Origin: Pseudomonas sp. Root71
Lineage (GTDB): Bacteria > Pseudomonadota > Gammaproteobacteria > Pseudomonadales > Pseudomonadaceae
Assembly: GCF_001429045.1 (NCBI RefSeq)
Contig: NZ_LMHY01000001.1
Location: 317,892 to 381,891, forward strand
DNA length: 64,000 nt
Direction of reading: 5' to 3'
Of this stretch, positions 37,286 to 46,425 are shown one piece after another; position 1 is the stretch's first letter, and each line of letters begins with the position of its first letter. Under the pieces are notes generated by a model. That model ran no database searches and was not told the origin of the DNA. It worked only from the letters and a program-made list of their open reading frames with translations. Both the position numbers and the translations under genes were made by a program.

Positions 37286-38617
37286 ATGAACAAGTCCACC
37301 TTGGCTTTGGCCGTGGCCGTAGGGGTTTTGGCGCAGCAGGCAGGCGCCGCAGGTTTCCTGGAAGACAGCAAGGCGTCCATCAGTTCCCGGACCATGTATT
37401 ACAACAACGATAACCGTGAAGGCGGTGCGGATCAGAAAGAGTCCGCGGAAGGCCTGAAATTCGATTATCTGTCCGGTTTCACCCAAGGCACTGTCGGTTT
37501 CGGTATCGACGCCCAGGCACTGCTGGGTATCCACCTGGACGGCGGCAAGGGTCACCACCCGGACAACAACACCTTCTTCCCAAGCGACACCGATGGTTCG
37601 GCCGTACACGAATGGAGCCGTGCGGCAGCCAACGTCAAGGCGCGCTTCTCGAAGACCGAAGCCCACCTGGGTGGCGCTCTGGCACCCAACTTGCCGATCC
37701 TGGTCGCGAACGACAGCCGTCTGCTGCCGCAGACCTTTGAAGGCGGCACCATCACTTCGAAAGAAATCGACAACGTGACCTTCAACGCAGGTCAGTTGGA
37801 GCATTCGGCGGGTCGCGCTTCTTCGAACTCCACCGGCCTGGCCGTGGCTGGCGGTACAGAGGACAGCAACAAGTTCTACTACGGTGGTGCTGACTGGAAG
37901 GTCACCAAGGACCTGACCCTGCAGTACTACCACTCGAATCTGAAGGACTACTACAAACAGGACTTCCTGGGCTTGGTCCACGTGTTTGCGATCGACGCCA
38001 AGCAGTCCTTCAAGACTGATATTCGCTACTTCGACAGTAGCTCCGACGGCAAGAACGGTGATCCGGGATTCCGTTTCAACAACAACAACGGTTTCGCCAA
38101 GACCCCGGGTGAGGTCGACAACAAGACCTGGAGCGCCATGTTCACCTACACCCTGGGTGGCAATGCCTTCCTGGTCGGTCATCAGCGCGTCAGCGATGAC
38201 GGTGGTTTTGTCTACCTGAACCAGGGCAACGTGGTCGATGGCAATGGCCGTCCGGAAGGGAACGGCGGCGCCAGCTTCTACCTGTTCACCGATTCCATGA
38301 TCAACGGGTTTGTTCGTGCCGGTGAAAACACCACCTTCGGTCAATACTCCTATGACTTCGCCGGACTGGGCGTGCCGGGCCTGAAAACTTCGATCGCCTA
38401 CCTGCATGGCGACAACATCAAGGCTACCAACGGCAGCGGCCCTGATGGCTCCGAGTGGGAACGCGACATGCGGATCGACTACACCATCCAGCAGGGCACG
38501 CTCAAAGGTTTCGGCGTAACGCTGCGTAATGGCGTCTACCGTGGCAGTGAAGTCTCCAACAACCCTGATGTTGACCAGACTCGTCTGATCTTCAACTACA
38601 CCTACAGCTTCCTGTAA
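37286..38617 (+). CDS. OprD/OprE-family outer-membrane porin 1
   Basis: 443-aa outer-membrane beta-barrel of the OprD family, closest in style to OprE. Signal peptide MNKSTLALAVAVGVLAQQAGAAG, then GFLEDSKASISSRTMYYNNDNRE, repeated amphipathic strands and a terminal aromatic-hydrophobic strand LIFNYTYSFL needed for BAM assembly. Family signature blocks include QGTVGFGIDAQALLGIHLDGG and LTLQYYHSNLKDYYKQ. GAGAGGAG precedes the start. It is followed by its own terminator and by a paralogue with a nearly identical signal peptide. Neighbours suggest uptake of organosulfur compounds. Confidence 0.92.
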   Translation: MNKSTLALAVAVGVLAQQAGAAGFLEDSKASISSRTMYYNNDNREGGADQKESAEGLKFDYLSGFTQGTVGFGIDAQALLGIHLDGGKGHHPDNNTFFPSDTDGSAVHEWSRAAANVKARFSKTEAHLGGALAPNLPILVANDSRLLPQTFEGGTITSKEIDNVTFNAGQLEHSAGRASSNSTGLAVAGGTEDSNKFYYGGADWKVTKDLTLQYYHSNLKDYYKQDFLGLVHVFAIDAKQSFKTDIRYFDSSSDGKNGDPGFRFNNNNGFAKTPGEVDNKTWSAMFTYTLGGNAFLVGHQRVSDDGGFVYLNQGNVVDGNGRPEGNGGASFYLFTDSMINGFVRAGENTTFGQYSYDFAGLGVPGLKTSIAYLHGDNIKATNGSGPDGSEWERDMRIDYTIQQGTLKGFGVTLRNGVYRGSEVSNNPDVDQTRLIFNYTYSFL

Positions 38618-38627
38618 CAAGCCTTGA

Positions 38628-38662
38628 GAAAAAAACCTCGCCCGCTGGCGAGGTTTTTTTTG
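38628..38662 (+). terminator. Rho-independent terminator after porin 1
   Basis: AAAAAACCTCGCC / GGCGAGGTTTTTTTT stem-loop about 11 bases after the porin stop. Confidence 0.92.
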
Positions 38663-38856
38663 TCCGTTCTTTTATATTCCATAAAGATCTTTGCTGATTA
38701 TTTATTATTCTTTTTGGTTTTTAAATATCCCGCTTAAAGTGCGCCTGTCCGCCACTCATCCCTGAGCCCGGATTTGGCAGTTTCGTCCCTCGATATTTGC
38801 TCAGGTTCAGGATTCGGCCTTGCCGCCGATACCTCGGATCTGTCGTGGGAAGCCAT

Positions 38857-38873
38857 ATTCCTAAGCGGTATTA
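38857..38873 (+). promoter_or_regulatory. Shared motif ATTCCTAAGCGGTATTA ahead of porin 2
   Basis: ATTCCTAAGCGGTATTA lies about 174 bases upstream of the second porin and differs in one base from the copy before porin 1. It is followed by A-rich sequence and a CCAAAAA / TTTTTGG inverted repeat, comparable to the inverted repeat that follows the porin 1 copy. Confidence 0.5.
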
Positions 38874-39030
38874 AAAAGCACCAAAAAATTCTTTTTGGCT
38901 TTAAGGCCATGTATCCTGCGGCCCGCAAAACGACCGGCCTAGACGGTTTGCCACGAATTAATGCATTCAGGATCCCGGGCAATCGATTCGGGACCAGGAA
39001 CATCAGAACTAGAAACGAGAGGAGCGAAAC

Positions 39031-40374
39031 ATGAACAAGTCCACCTTGGCCATGGCTGTGGTCGTCGGGGTTTTGACCCAGCAGGCAAGCGCCGCGGGTT
39101 TTATCGAAGACAGCAAGGCAACACTGGGGCTGCGTAACTTCTACATCAACACCGATTACCGTGACGGTACTGGCCCGAACAAAAACGAAGAATGGGGCCA
39201 AGGCTTCGATCTACGTTTCATCTCGGGTTACACCCAGGGCACCGTCGGCTTCGGTATCGATGCGATCGGCCTGTTGGGCGTCAAACTGGATTCCGGTGGC
39301 GGCACCAACGGCGCGAGCAACAACTCGTATGGCGGCACCGTGTTCCCGAGCAAGTCCAACGGCGAAGCGGTTGATGACTTCTCCAGCCTGGGTTTGACTG
39401 CCAAAGCCAAGATCTCCCAGACCGAGCTGAAGCTGGGTACCTTGCAGCCCAAGCTGCCGGTGATCGTGACCAACGACGGTCGTCTGTTGCCGCAAACCTG
39501 GCAGGGTGGCCAGATCTCCTCGAACGACATCAAGGACCTGACCTTGATCGGCGGTCAGATCGAGCAGGTAAAAGGTCGTAACTCGAGCAACAATGAACAG
39601 TTGTCTATCTCTGGCGCCAACAGCCGTTCCGCTACAGGCCGCGACAGCAACAAGTTCATCTATGCCGGTGGCGACTACAAGATCACCAAGGACCTGACGG
39701 CCCAGTACTACTACGGCACCCTGGAAGAGTTCTACAAGCAACACTTCCTGGGTCTGGTGCACAACTGGGCCATCGGCCCTGGCGTGCTGAAGTCTGACTT
39801 GCGTTACTTCAACAGCTCCGACGACGGTGCCAACGGTCACGATCCTCTGTACTACACCACTGGCAACTACAGCGGTGCAGCCAACGGCAAGGGCAAGGTC
39901 GACAACAACCTGTACAGCGGCCTGTTCCTGTACTCCGTTGCCGGTCACACCTTCGGTGGCGGTTATCAGGTCAGCAACGGCAGCAGCGATTTCCCTTGGC
40001 TGAACCAGGGCGACGGTTCGTCGAACTACACCATCACCGATTCGCAAATCCAGAAGTTCGGCCGTGCTGGCGAGCGTACCTGGCTAGCACGCTACTCCTA
40101 TGACTTCGCCAAGGTCGGCGTACCTGGCCTGACGGCTGGCCTGGTGTACCTGCGCGGTGACAATATCGATACCGTTAACGCCAAGGGGGGCGAGGCGGCC
40201 AATGGTGCCTCTGAGTGGGAGCGCGACCTGACCGTGGGTTACGTCGTTCAGTCCGGCGCGCTGAAGAACCTCGGCCTGATGTGGAAAAACGCCACGTGGC
40301 GCACCGACCTGCCGAACACCCGTTCGCAGGACGAAAATCGCCTGATCGTCAGCTACTCGATCCCGCTGTTGTAA
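39031..40374 (+). CDS. OprD/OprE-family outer-membrane porin 2
   Basis: 447-aa paralogue of the preceding porin. Signal peptide MNKSTLAMAVVVGVLTQQASAAG differs in only a few residues; shared blocks include QGTVGFGIDAIGLLGVKLDSGG, YYGTLEEFYKQHFLGLVH and the final strand LIVSYSIPLL. The mature protein contains a single Met (in LGLMWKN) and no Cys, a marked depletion for more than 420 residues. The start follows GAGAGGAG. It has its own promoter region and terminator, so the two porins are separately expressed tandem duplicates. Confidence 0.92.
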   Translation: MNKSTLAMAVVVGVLTQQASAAGFIEDSKATLGLRNFYINTDYRDGTGPNKNEEWGQGFDLRFISGYTQGTVGFGIDAIGLLGVKLDSGGGTNGASNNSYGGTVFPSKSNGEAVDDFSSLGLTAKAKISQTELKLGTLQPKLPVIVTNDGRLLPQTWQGGQISSNDIKDLTLIGGQIEQVKGRNSSNNEQLSISGANSRSATGRDSNKFIYAGGDYKITKDLTAQYYYGTLEEFYKQHFLGLVHNWAIGPGVLKSDLRYFNSSDDGANGHDPLYYTTGNYSGAANGKGKVDNNLYSGLFLYSVAGHTFGGGYQVSNGSSDFPWLNQGDGSSNYTITDSQIQKFGRAGERTWLARYSYDFAKVGVPGLTAGLVYLRGDNIDTVNAKGGEAANGASEWERDLTVGYVVQSGALKNLGLMWKNATWRTDLPNTRSQDENRLIVSYSIPLL

Positions 40375-40396
40375 TAAGCGCACGCGTAACCGAGAC

Positions 40397-40436
40397 AAAA
40401 AAGCCCCGCCCGGTATTGCACCGGGCGGGGCTTTTA
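40397..40436 (+). terminator. Rho-independent terminator after porin 2
   Basis: AAAAAGCCCCGCCCGGT / ACCGGGCGGGGCTTTT is a long GC-rich stem with a short loop and T tail. Confidence 0.93.
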
Positions 40437-40666
40437 CATTTTCAAGACGGGTTCACCCCCGTAATCCCGCCTTGAACTTCCCTCTTTACAGCAACTCAAG
40501 GCCTTCTCGAACCTTGGGGGCGATGTTCGGCCGGTTGCGCGGGCACGTCCAGTGAACAGATATTTAATATTTCTTTATGATCTAAATAAATCGATATTTA
40601 TTCTTTTTAATAGATAAAAAACACAGGCACAGTTGAACCCATCAAGCACTCACAAGGAGCAGCACC

Positions 40667-41305
40667 ATGGGTCTCAGACTTGGCGATATCGCCCCCGATT
40701 TCGAACAGAACTCCAGCGCAGGCACCATCCGTTTCCATCAGTGGCTGGGCGATAGCTGGGGCGTGCTGTTTTCCCATCCCGCGGACTTCACACCGGTGTG
40801 CACGACTGAGCTGGGCTTCACCGCGAGGCTCAAGGATGAGTTCGCCGCGCGCGACGTCAAGGCCATCGCTTTGTCAGTGGACCCGGTGGAGTCGCACCAC
40901 AAGTGGATCGAGGACATCAACGAAACCCAGGGCACCGTGGTCAACTTTCCGATCCTGGATGACGCCGACCGCAAGGTCTCGGACCTCTACGACCTGATCC
41001 ACCCCAACGCCAACGACACCCTGACCGTGCGCAGTCTGTTCGTGATCGACCCGAAGAAAAAGGTCCGGCTGACGATTACCTACCCGGCGAGCACCGGCCG
41101 CAACTTCAATGAAATCCTGCGGGTGATCGACTCGCTGCAACTCACCGACAACTACAAGGTGGCCACGCCGGCCAACTGGCAAGACGGTGATGAGGTGGTG
41201 ATCGTACCGTCGCTCAAGGATGAAGATGAAATCAAACAGCGCTTTCCCAAGGGCTATCGGGCGGTCAAGCCTTACCTGCGTCTGACGCCGCAGCCCAATC
41301 GTTGA
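40667..41305 (+). CDS. lsfA: 1-Cys peroxiredoxin LsfA
   Basis: 212-aa thiol peroxidase that reduces peroxides. The peroxidatic cysteine is C45 in HPADFTPVCTTELGF, and no other cysteine exists, so it is a 1-Cys (Prx6-type) enzyme needing an external reductant. The only Met is the initiator. LsfA was described in P. putida as induced by sulfate starvation, and the ssu operon follows directly, which supports the same role here. It starts after CAAGGAG and is preceded by an AT-rich region around 40560-40620 (CTAAATAAATCGATATTTATT) that may contain its operator. Confidence 0.95.
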   Translation: MGLRLGDIAPDFEQNSSAGTIRFHQWLGDSWGVLFSHPADFTPVCTTELGFTARLKDEFAARDVKAIALSVDPVESHHKWIEDINETQGTVVNFPILDDADRKVSDLYDLIHPNANDTLTVRSLFVIDPKKKVRLTITYPASTGRNFNEILRVIDSLQLTDNYKVATPANWQDGDEVVIVPSLKDEDEIKQRFPKGYRAVKPYLRLTPQPNR

Positions 41306-41310
41306 AGGTC

Positions 41311-41386
41311 AGAAGATCGCAGCCTGCGGCAGCTCCTACGTGCATACGTCGATCCCTGTAGGAGCTGCCGCAGGCTGCGATCTTTT
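41311..41386. repeat. REP doublet (REPIN), AGGAGCTGCCG-AGGCTGCGATC family
   Basis: AGAAGATCGCAGCCTGCGGCAGCTCCTAC and GTAGGAGCTGCCGCAGGCTGCGATCTTTT flank a 21-base centre directly after lsfA. Confidence 0.88.
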
Positions 41387-41411
41387 CAAGGCACCCACAA
41401 AGCAGGGGATT

Positions 41412-41440
41412 TCAGGCCGTTTCGACGGCCTGTTTTTTTG
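41412..41440 (+). terminator. Rho-independent terminator after lsfA
   Basis: CAGGCCGT / ACGGCCTG stem with a TTCG-type loop followed by seven T residues. It lies beyond the REPIN and closes the lsfA unit ahead of the ssu promoter. Confidence 0.88.
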
Positions 41441-41459
41441 CCTGGAAGAAATCGGTTGT

Positions 41460-41509
41460 ATATTTCCATAACGCATAACCAAATGAATAAATATGATTTA
41501 TGGATATAT
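41460..41509 (+). promoter_or_regulatory. AT-rich inverted repeat ahead of ssuE
   Basis: ATATTTCCATAA (41460-41471) and TTATGGATATAT (41498-41509) form an inverted repeat with one mismatch across an AT-rich centre, about 80 bases before ssuE. A related TATATTCCATAA occurs between the porins. A CysB- or SsuR-type LysR site controlling sulfonate genes is the likeliest meaning. Confidence 0.45.
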
Positions 41510-41587
41510 AAATCAGCTGTTAAGGTCACTCCATCGAAGCGAGATCGCAAACCGCGAATCGCCAACACCGTGCAAGGAATCGTCTGA

Positions 41588-42181
41588 ATGTTGGTTGTCT
41601 CACTCGGTGGCAGTCCCAGTCAGCGCTCTCGTTCCGGGGTGCTTCTGGATCGCTCCCAGCGTTGGTTGCAAGGGCAGGGCGTGGAAGTAGTGAGTTATCA
41701 GGTGCGGGACTTCCCGGCCGAGGACTTGCTGCACGCACGCTTCGACAGCCCCAAGGTGATCGACTTGTTGCAACAGATTGAAAATGCCGATGGCCTGCTG
41801 ATCGCCACACCGGTTTACAAGGCATCGTTTTCCGGAGCACTGAAAGTCGTGCTGGATCTGCTGCCCGAACGCGCCTTGAGCCATAAGGTGGTTCTGCCGA
41901 TGGCTACTGGCGGCAGCATCGCCCATATGTTGGCAGTGGATTACGCGCTCAAACCGGTGCTGTCGGCATTGAAGGCCCAGGAAATGCTGCAAGGCATTTT
42001 CGCCGTCGACAGTCAGATCGCCTACGGCGAAGGTAGCGCCCAGGCGCAGTTGGCACCGGAGCTGGAACAACGACTGAATGAATCGCTGGAGCTGTTTTTC
42101 AGCGCTATGGCGCGACGGCCCAAGCCGCTCGACCCGAACCTGTTGAATGATCGTTTGTTGAGTGCTCGCTGGAGCATTTGA
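41588..42181 (+). CDS. ssuE: NADPH-dependent FMN reductase SsuE
   Basis: Supplies reduced FMN to the sulfonate monooxygenase SsuD. The 197-aa flavodoxin-like protein starts [21 protein letters not shown] and has the flavin loop [25 protein letters not shown]. It is the first gene of the ssuEADCBF operon and has a weak ribosome site (CAAGGAATCGTCTGA). Confidence 0.96.
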   Translation: MLVVSLGGSPSQRSRSGVLLDRSQRWLQGQGVEVVSYQVRDFPAEDLLHARFDSPKVIDLLQQIENADGLLIATPVYKASFSGALKVVLDLLPERALSHKVVLPMATGGSIAHMLAVDYALKPVLSALKAQEMLQGIFAVDSQIAYGEGSAQAQLAPELEQRLNESLELFFSAMARRPKPLDPNLLNDRLLSARWSI

Positions 42182-42271
42182 ACCTCACCAAAAAATTGAA
42201 GTACTGGCCTTACTCGCCCGCCAACGGGCAAGCAGGTGCAGCCAAAACCCAACTGCAAAAAGGAGAGCGCC

Positions 42272-43267
42272 ATGCGCCCTGTCATTTTGCGTCGTGGTCT
42301 GGTCGCTCTGTTTGCTGCGGCTTTGACCTTCGGCGCCATTACTCAAGCTCAGGCGCTTTCTACCCGGGAAGGCGTGCTACGAATCGGCTATCAGAAATAC
42401 GGCACCCTGGTGCTGCTCAAAGCCAAGGGCACCCTGGAAAAACGTCTCGCCGCCCAAGGTGTGGACGTGCAATGGACGGAATTCCCCGGTGGCCCGCAAC
42501 TGCTTGAAGGCCTGAACGTCGGCTCCATCGACTTCGGTGTTACAGGCGAAACGCCTCCGGTGTTTGCCCAGGCAGCGGGTGCCGATCTGCTCTACGTCGC
42601 CTATGAACCGCCAGCGCCGCACAGTGAGGCGATCCTGGTGCCGAAGGACTCGGCGATCAAGTCGGTGACGGACCTCAAGGGCAAGAAAATCGTGCTCAAC
42701 AAGGGTTCCAACGTGCACTACCTGCTGGTACGTGCGCTGGAAGATGCCGGCCTCAAATACACCGACATCCAGACCGTATTCCTGCCGCCGGCCGATGCCC
42801 GCGCCGCGTTCGAGCGTGGCAGTGTCGACGCCTGGGTGATCTGGGACCCGTACCAGGCCGCTGCCGAACAACAGCTGCAAGCGCGCACCCTGCGCGATGG
42901 CCAAGGCATCGTCGACAACCATCAGTTCTACCTGGCAACCAAGCCTTATGCGCAGAAAAATCCCGAGGTGATCAAGACACTGGTGGAAGAAGTGCGCGCG
43001 GTGGGCGAGTGGTCCAAGGCTAACCCGCAAGAGGTGACCCAACAGGTTTCACCGCTGCTCGGCCTGCCAGCGGACATCACCCTGACCTCGGTGAAACGCC
43101 AGGGCTATGGCGCGCTGTTCCTCACCCCGGAAGTGGTCGCCGCACAGCAGAAAATCGCCGACAGCTTCTACCAGCTCAAGCTGATTCCCAAGCAGTTGAG
43201 CATTAAAGACGTGATCTGGACGCCGCCGGCTGCCGTTGCCCAAAGCTCAGTAACCAAAGCCCAATAA
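42272..43267 (+). CDS. ssuA: Aliphatic sulfonate ABC transporter binding protein SsuA
   Basis: 331-aa periplasmic protein with a signal peptide ending ITQAQA and mature start [51 protein letters not shown] is the ligand-site region of SsuA. ATG 42272 follows AAAGGAGAG; the longer frame from 42236 is rejected. After the initiator the protein has no Met and no Cys at all. It captures alkanesulfonates for SsuCB. Confidence 0.95.
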   Translation: MRPVILRRGLVALFAAALTFGAITQAQALSTREGVLRIGYQKYGTLVLLKAKGTLEKRLAAQGVDVQWTEFPGGPQLLEGLNVGSIDFGVTGETPPVFAQAAGADLLYVAYEPPAPHSEAILVPKDSAIKSVTDLKGKKIVLNKGSNVHYLLVRALEDAGLKYTDIQTVFLPPADARAAFERGSVDAWVIWDPYQAAAEQQLQARTLRDGQGIVDNHQFYLATKPYAQKNPEVIKTLVEEVRAVGEWSKANPQEVTQQVSPLLGLPADITLTSVKRQGYGALFLTPEVVAAQQKIADSFYQLKLIPKQLSIKDVIWTPPAAVAQSSVTKAQ

Positions 43268-43292
43268 TTCGATTCCCCAAGGAGACCACTCC

Positions 43293-44441
43293 ATGAGCCT
43301 CAATATTTTCTGGTTCCTGCCTACCCACGGCGACGGCCATTACCTTGGCACCGCCGAAGGCGCTCGCGCCGTCGACCACGGTTATCTGCAACAAGTGGCG
43401 CAAGCGGCGGATCGTCTGGGCTTCGGCGGTGTGCTGATTCCTACCGGTCGCTCCTGCGAAGACTCGTGGCTGGTGGCGGCATCGCTGATTCCTGTGACCC
43501 AGCGCTTGAAGTTCCTGGTTGCCCTGCGCCCGGGGATCATTTCCCCGACGGTGGCGGCGCGTCAGGCTGCGACCCTGGATCGACTGTCCGGCGGTCGTGC
43601 GTTGTTCAATCTGGTGACGGGTGGTGATCCGGAAGAGTTGGCGGGCGATGGTCTGTTCCTGAGCCACGAAGAGCGCTATCAGGCCTCGGTGGAATTCACC
43701 CGCATCTGGCGTCGGGTACTGGAAGGCGAAACCGTCGATTACGACGGCCAGCACATCAGCGTGAAGGGGGCGAAATTGCTCTATCCGCCGATCCAGCAAC
43801 CGCGTCCGCCGCTGTACTTCGGCGGTTCCTCTGAAGCCGCCCAGGATCTGGCCGCCGAACAGGTGGAAATGGTCCTGACCTGGGGCGAACCACCGGCCGC
43901 CGTTGCGGAAAAAATCGAACAGGTCCGTGCCAAGGCCGCCAGGCTTGGTCGCACCGTACGCTTCGGCATTCGCCTGCATGTGATCGTGCGTGAAACCAAC
44001 GCCGAAGCCTGGCAAGCGGCGGACAAATTGATCTCGCATCTGGACAACGAAACCATCGCCCGTGCCCAGGCTTCGCTGGCGCGTTTCGATTCGGTCGGTC
44101 AGCAACGCATGGCTGCGCTGCATGGCGGAAGCCGTGACAACCTGGAAGTCAGTCCTAACCTGTGGGCCGGCGTCGGTCTGGTGCGCGGCGGTGCCGGTAC
44201 GGCGCTGGTGGGCGATGGTCCGACCGTGGCCGCCCGCGTGAAGGAGTACGCGGACCTGGGCATCGATACCTTCATCTTCTCCGGTTATCCACACTTGGAG
44301 GAGTCGTACCGGGTGGCGGAGTTGCTGTTCCCGCACCTCGATGTCGAGCGTCCTGAACTGCCGAAGAGCGCCGGTTACGTCAGCCCGTTCGGCGAGATGG
44401 TCGCCAACGACATTCTGCCAAAAGCCGCGTCCCAGAGCTGA
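43293..44441 (+). CDS. ssuD: FMNH2-dependent alkanesulfonate monooxygenase SsuD
   Basis: Luciferase-like TIM-barrel enzyme that cleaves the C-S bond of alkanesulfonates, releasing sulfite. The 382-aa protein has [17 protein letters not shown] at the start, the conserved cysteine in [10 protein letters not shown] (C54 region), the [19 protein letters not shown] helix and [19 protein letters not shown] near the end. An AAGGAG site precedes it. It depends on SsuE for reduced flavin. Confidence 0.97.
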   Translation: MSLNIFWFLPTHGDGHYLGTAEGARAVDHGYLQQVAQAADRLGFGGVLIPTGRSCEDSWLVAASLIPVTQRLKFLVALRPGIISPTVAARQAATLDRLSGGRALFNLVTGGDPEELAGDGLFLSHEERYQASVEFTRIWRRVLEGETVDYDGQHISVKGAKLLYPPIQQPRPPLYFGGSSEAAQDLAAEQVEMVLTWGEPPAAVAEKIEQVRAKAARLGRTVRFGIRLHVIVRETNAEAWQAADKLISHLDNETIARAQASLARFDSVGQQRMAALHGGSRDNLEVSPNLWAGVGLVRGGAGTALVGDGPTVAARVKEYADLGIDTFIFSGYPHLEESYRVAELLFPHLDVERPELPKSAGYVSPFGEMVANDILPKAASQS

Positions 44442-44450
44442 GGCGCGATC

Positions 44451-45233
44451 ATGAAGAAAATCATCCACAGCCTGGCGCCCTGGGCGTTGCCGGTGTTGTT
44501 GCTGGCGGTGTGGCAGTTGAGTGTGTCGGCGGGCTGGTTGTCGACACGAATCCTGCCGGCACCCATCGCCGTCATCGAGGCCGGCGTGAGCCTGGTGCGC
44601 AGTGGCGAAATCTGGACGCACTTGGCGATCAGTGGCTGGCGTGCCGCGCTAGGCTTCACCATCGGTGGTGGCATCGGCCTGACCCTTGGCTTCATCACCG
44701 GTCTGTCGAAGTGGGGCGAGCGCTTGCTCGACAGTTCGGTGCAGATGATCCGCAACGTGCCGCACCTGGCGCTGATTCCACTGGTGATCCTGTGGTTCGG
44801 CATTGATGAGTCGGCAAAGATTTTCCTGGTGGCGCTGGGCACCTTGTTCCCGATTTACCTCAACACCTATCACGGCATCCGCAATGTCGACCCGGCGCTG
44901 GTAGAGATGGCGCGTAGCTATGGCCTGAGCGGTTTCAGCCTGTTCTGGCAGGTGATTTTGCCGGGGGCGCTGCCTTCGATTCTGGTTGGCGTACGCTTCG
45001 CGCTGGGCTTCATGTGGCTGACGTTGATCGTCGCGGAAACCATTTCCGCGAGTTCCGGCATCGGCTATCTGGCGATGAATGCCCGGGAGTTCTTGCAGAC
45101 CGACGTGGTGGTGCTGGCGATTCTGTTGTACGCGGTGCTCGGCAAACTGGCAGACCTCGCGGCCCGTGGACTTGAACGAGTGTGGCTGCGCTGGCATCCG
45201 GCGTATCAGGTTGCGAGGGGAGGTTCGGTATGA
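44451..45233 (+). CDS. ssuC: Aliphatic sulfonate ABC transporter permease SsuC
   Basis: 260-aa inner-membrane permease with about six hydrophobic segments and the EAA-type loop [26 protein letters not shown] that contacts the ATPase. Starts nine bases after ssuD and overlaps ssuB by four bases (ATGA at 45230). Confidence 0.96.
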   Translation: MKKIIHSLAPWALPVLLLAVWQLSVSAGWLSTRILPAPIAVIEAGVSLVRSGEIWTHLAISGWRAALGFTIGGGIGLTLGFITGLSKWGERLLDSSVQMIRNVPHLALIPLVILWFGIDESAKIFLVALGTLFPIYLNTYHGIRNVDPALVEMARSYGLSGFSLFWQVILPGALPSILVGVRFALGFMWLTLIVAETISASSGIGYLAMNAREFLQTDVVVLAILLYAVLGKLADLAARGLERVWLRWHPAYQVARGGSV

Positions 45234-46036
45234 CTGCCCAACAGCCTCCACGCCTGCTGCGCGGGACTCCGCTGGTGGTGCGCAAGTTGCAAAAAACCTT
45301 CGGTGCGCGGCAGGTGCTGCGCGAGATCGACCTGCACATTCCGGCGGGCCAGTTTGTCGCTGTGGTCGGTCGCAGTGGTTGCGGCAAAAGTACCCTGTTG
45401 CGCTTGCTCGCCGGCCTCGATCAACCAAGCGGCGGTGAGTTGTTCGCCGGTGCCGCGCCATTGAGTGATGCGCGGGAGGATACGCGGCTGATGTTCCAGG
45501 AAGCGCGTTTGCTGCCCTGGAAAAAGATCATCGACAACGTCGGTCTGGGCCTCAAGGGGAACTGGCGGCCGCAGGCGCTTGAAGCTTTGGAAGCGGTGGG
45601 CCTGGCCGATCGTGCCCACGAGTGGCCGGCCGCGCTGTCCGGTGGGCAGAAGCAACGCGTGGCATTGGCTCGTGCGTTGATTCATCAGCCGCGCCTGCTG
45701 TTGCTCGACGAACCTTTGGGTGCGCTGGATGCCCTGACTCGAATTGAAATGCAGCAACTGATCGAACGGCTCTGGCAGCAGCACGGCTTCACGGTGTTGC
45801 TGGTGACCCATGACGTCAGTGAAGCCGTGGCGATTGCCGATCGGGTGATCCTGATCGAAGACGGCGAAGTCGGCCTGGACCTGCACGTGGAACTGCCGCG
45901 CCCTCGGGTTCGTGGTTCCCATCGGCTGGCGGCGCTGGAAACCGAAGTGCTAAATCGCGTGCTGGCGCTGCCCGGCCAACCGCCGGAACCGGAACCTGTT
46001 TCACCCTTGCCTACGCAATTGCGCTGGGCTCAATAA
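45230..46036 (+). CDS. ssuB: Aliphatic sulfonate ABC transporter ATP-binding protein SsuB
   Basis: 268-aa ABC ATPase: Walker [10 protein letters not shown] at 47-55, Q-loop [10 protein letters not shown], signature [16 protein letters not shown], Walker [17 protein letters not shown] and H-loop [10 protein letters not shown]. The start is set by the ATGA overlap with ssuC; the longer frame from 45182 lies inside ssuC. A proline-rich C-terminal tail follows the ATPase core. Confidence 0.96.
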   Translation: MTAQQPPRLLRGTPLVVRKLQKTFGARQVLREIDLHIPAGQFVAVVGRSGCGKSTLLRLLAGLDQPSGGELFAGAAPLSDAREDTRLMFQEARLLPWKKIIDNVGLGLKGNWRPQALEALEAVGLADRAHEWPAALSGGQKQRVALARALIHQPRLLLLDEPLGALDALTRIEMQQLIERLWQQHGFTVLLVTHDVSEAVAIADRVILIEDGEVGLDLHVELPRPRVRGSHRLAALETEVLNRVLALPGQPPEPEPVSPLPTQLRWAQ

Positions 46037-46068
46037 CTCAAGTCTTATCCACGACAGGAATCAACATC

Positions 46069-46284
46069 ATGACTATCAAGGCCATCAACGTTCGCAACCA
46101 GTTCAAGGGCTCCATCAAGGAAATCGTCCTCGGCGACGTGCTGTCGGAAATCGACGTGCAGACCGCGTCCGGCATTGTCACTTCGGTGATCACCACGCGT
46201 TCGGTGAAAGAGCTGGAACTGGCGGTCGGCAGTGAAGTGATCGCGTTTGTGAAATCCACCGAGGTGTCGATCGCCAAGTTGTAA
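46069..46284 (+). CDS. ssuF: TOBE-domain molybdopterin-binding protein SsuF
   Basis: 71-aa single Mop/TOBE domain (IKAINVRNQFKGSIKEIVLGDVLSEIDVQT, VITTRSVKELELAVGSEVIAFVKSTEVSI). In pseudomonads ssuF ends the ssu operon and was reported as needed for sulfonate use, but its biochemical role is unsettled. The initiator is its only Met and it has no Cys. Confidence 0.94.
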   Translation: MTIKAINVRNQFKGSIKEIVLGDVLSEIDVQTASGIVTSVITTRSVKELELAVGSEVIAFVKSTEVSIAKL

Positions 46285-46300
46285 GGCACATGCGTAAACA

Positions 46301-46338
46301 ACAACCCCGAAGGGTTTGAGCCCTTCGGGGTTTTTTAT
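46301..46338 (+). terminator. Rho-independent terminator after ssuF
   Basis: AACCCCGAAGGG / CCCTTCGGGGTT stem with TTTTTT tail, ending the ssu operon. Confidence 0.93.
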
Positions 46339-46349
46339 TCGTTAAGATC

Positions 46350-46425
46350 AAAAGATCGCAGCCTTCGGCAGCTCCTACTGGAATACGCATTCCGATGTAG
46401 GAGCTGCCGAAGGCTGCGATCTTTT
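46350..46425. repeat. REP doublet (REPIN), AGGAGCTGCCG-AGGCTGCGATC family
   Basis: AAAAGATCGCAGCCTTCGGCAGCTCCTAC and GTAGGAGCTGCCGAAGGCTGCGATCTTTT lie between ssuF and the convergent tetR gene. The last bases of the right arm contain the tetR stop codon, so the repeat abuts the coding sequence. Confidence 0.88.

Larger units (their letters stand above)
38618..39030. other. Intergenic region between the two porins
   Basis: 413 bases without a supported gene. It begins with the porin 1 terminator, continues through an AT-rich stretch with TATATTCCATAA near 38675, then the shared motif at 38857-38873, a CCAAAAA / TTTTTGG inverted repeat at 38881-38898, and ends with a leader resembling the one before porin 1. 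An 86-codon frame from 38774 is not credible. Confidence 0.5.

Noticed and set aside
38774..39034. 86-codon frame between the porins
   Set aside because: It runs across the shared motif and the porin 2 leader and has atypical composition; treated as regulatory DNA.
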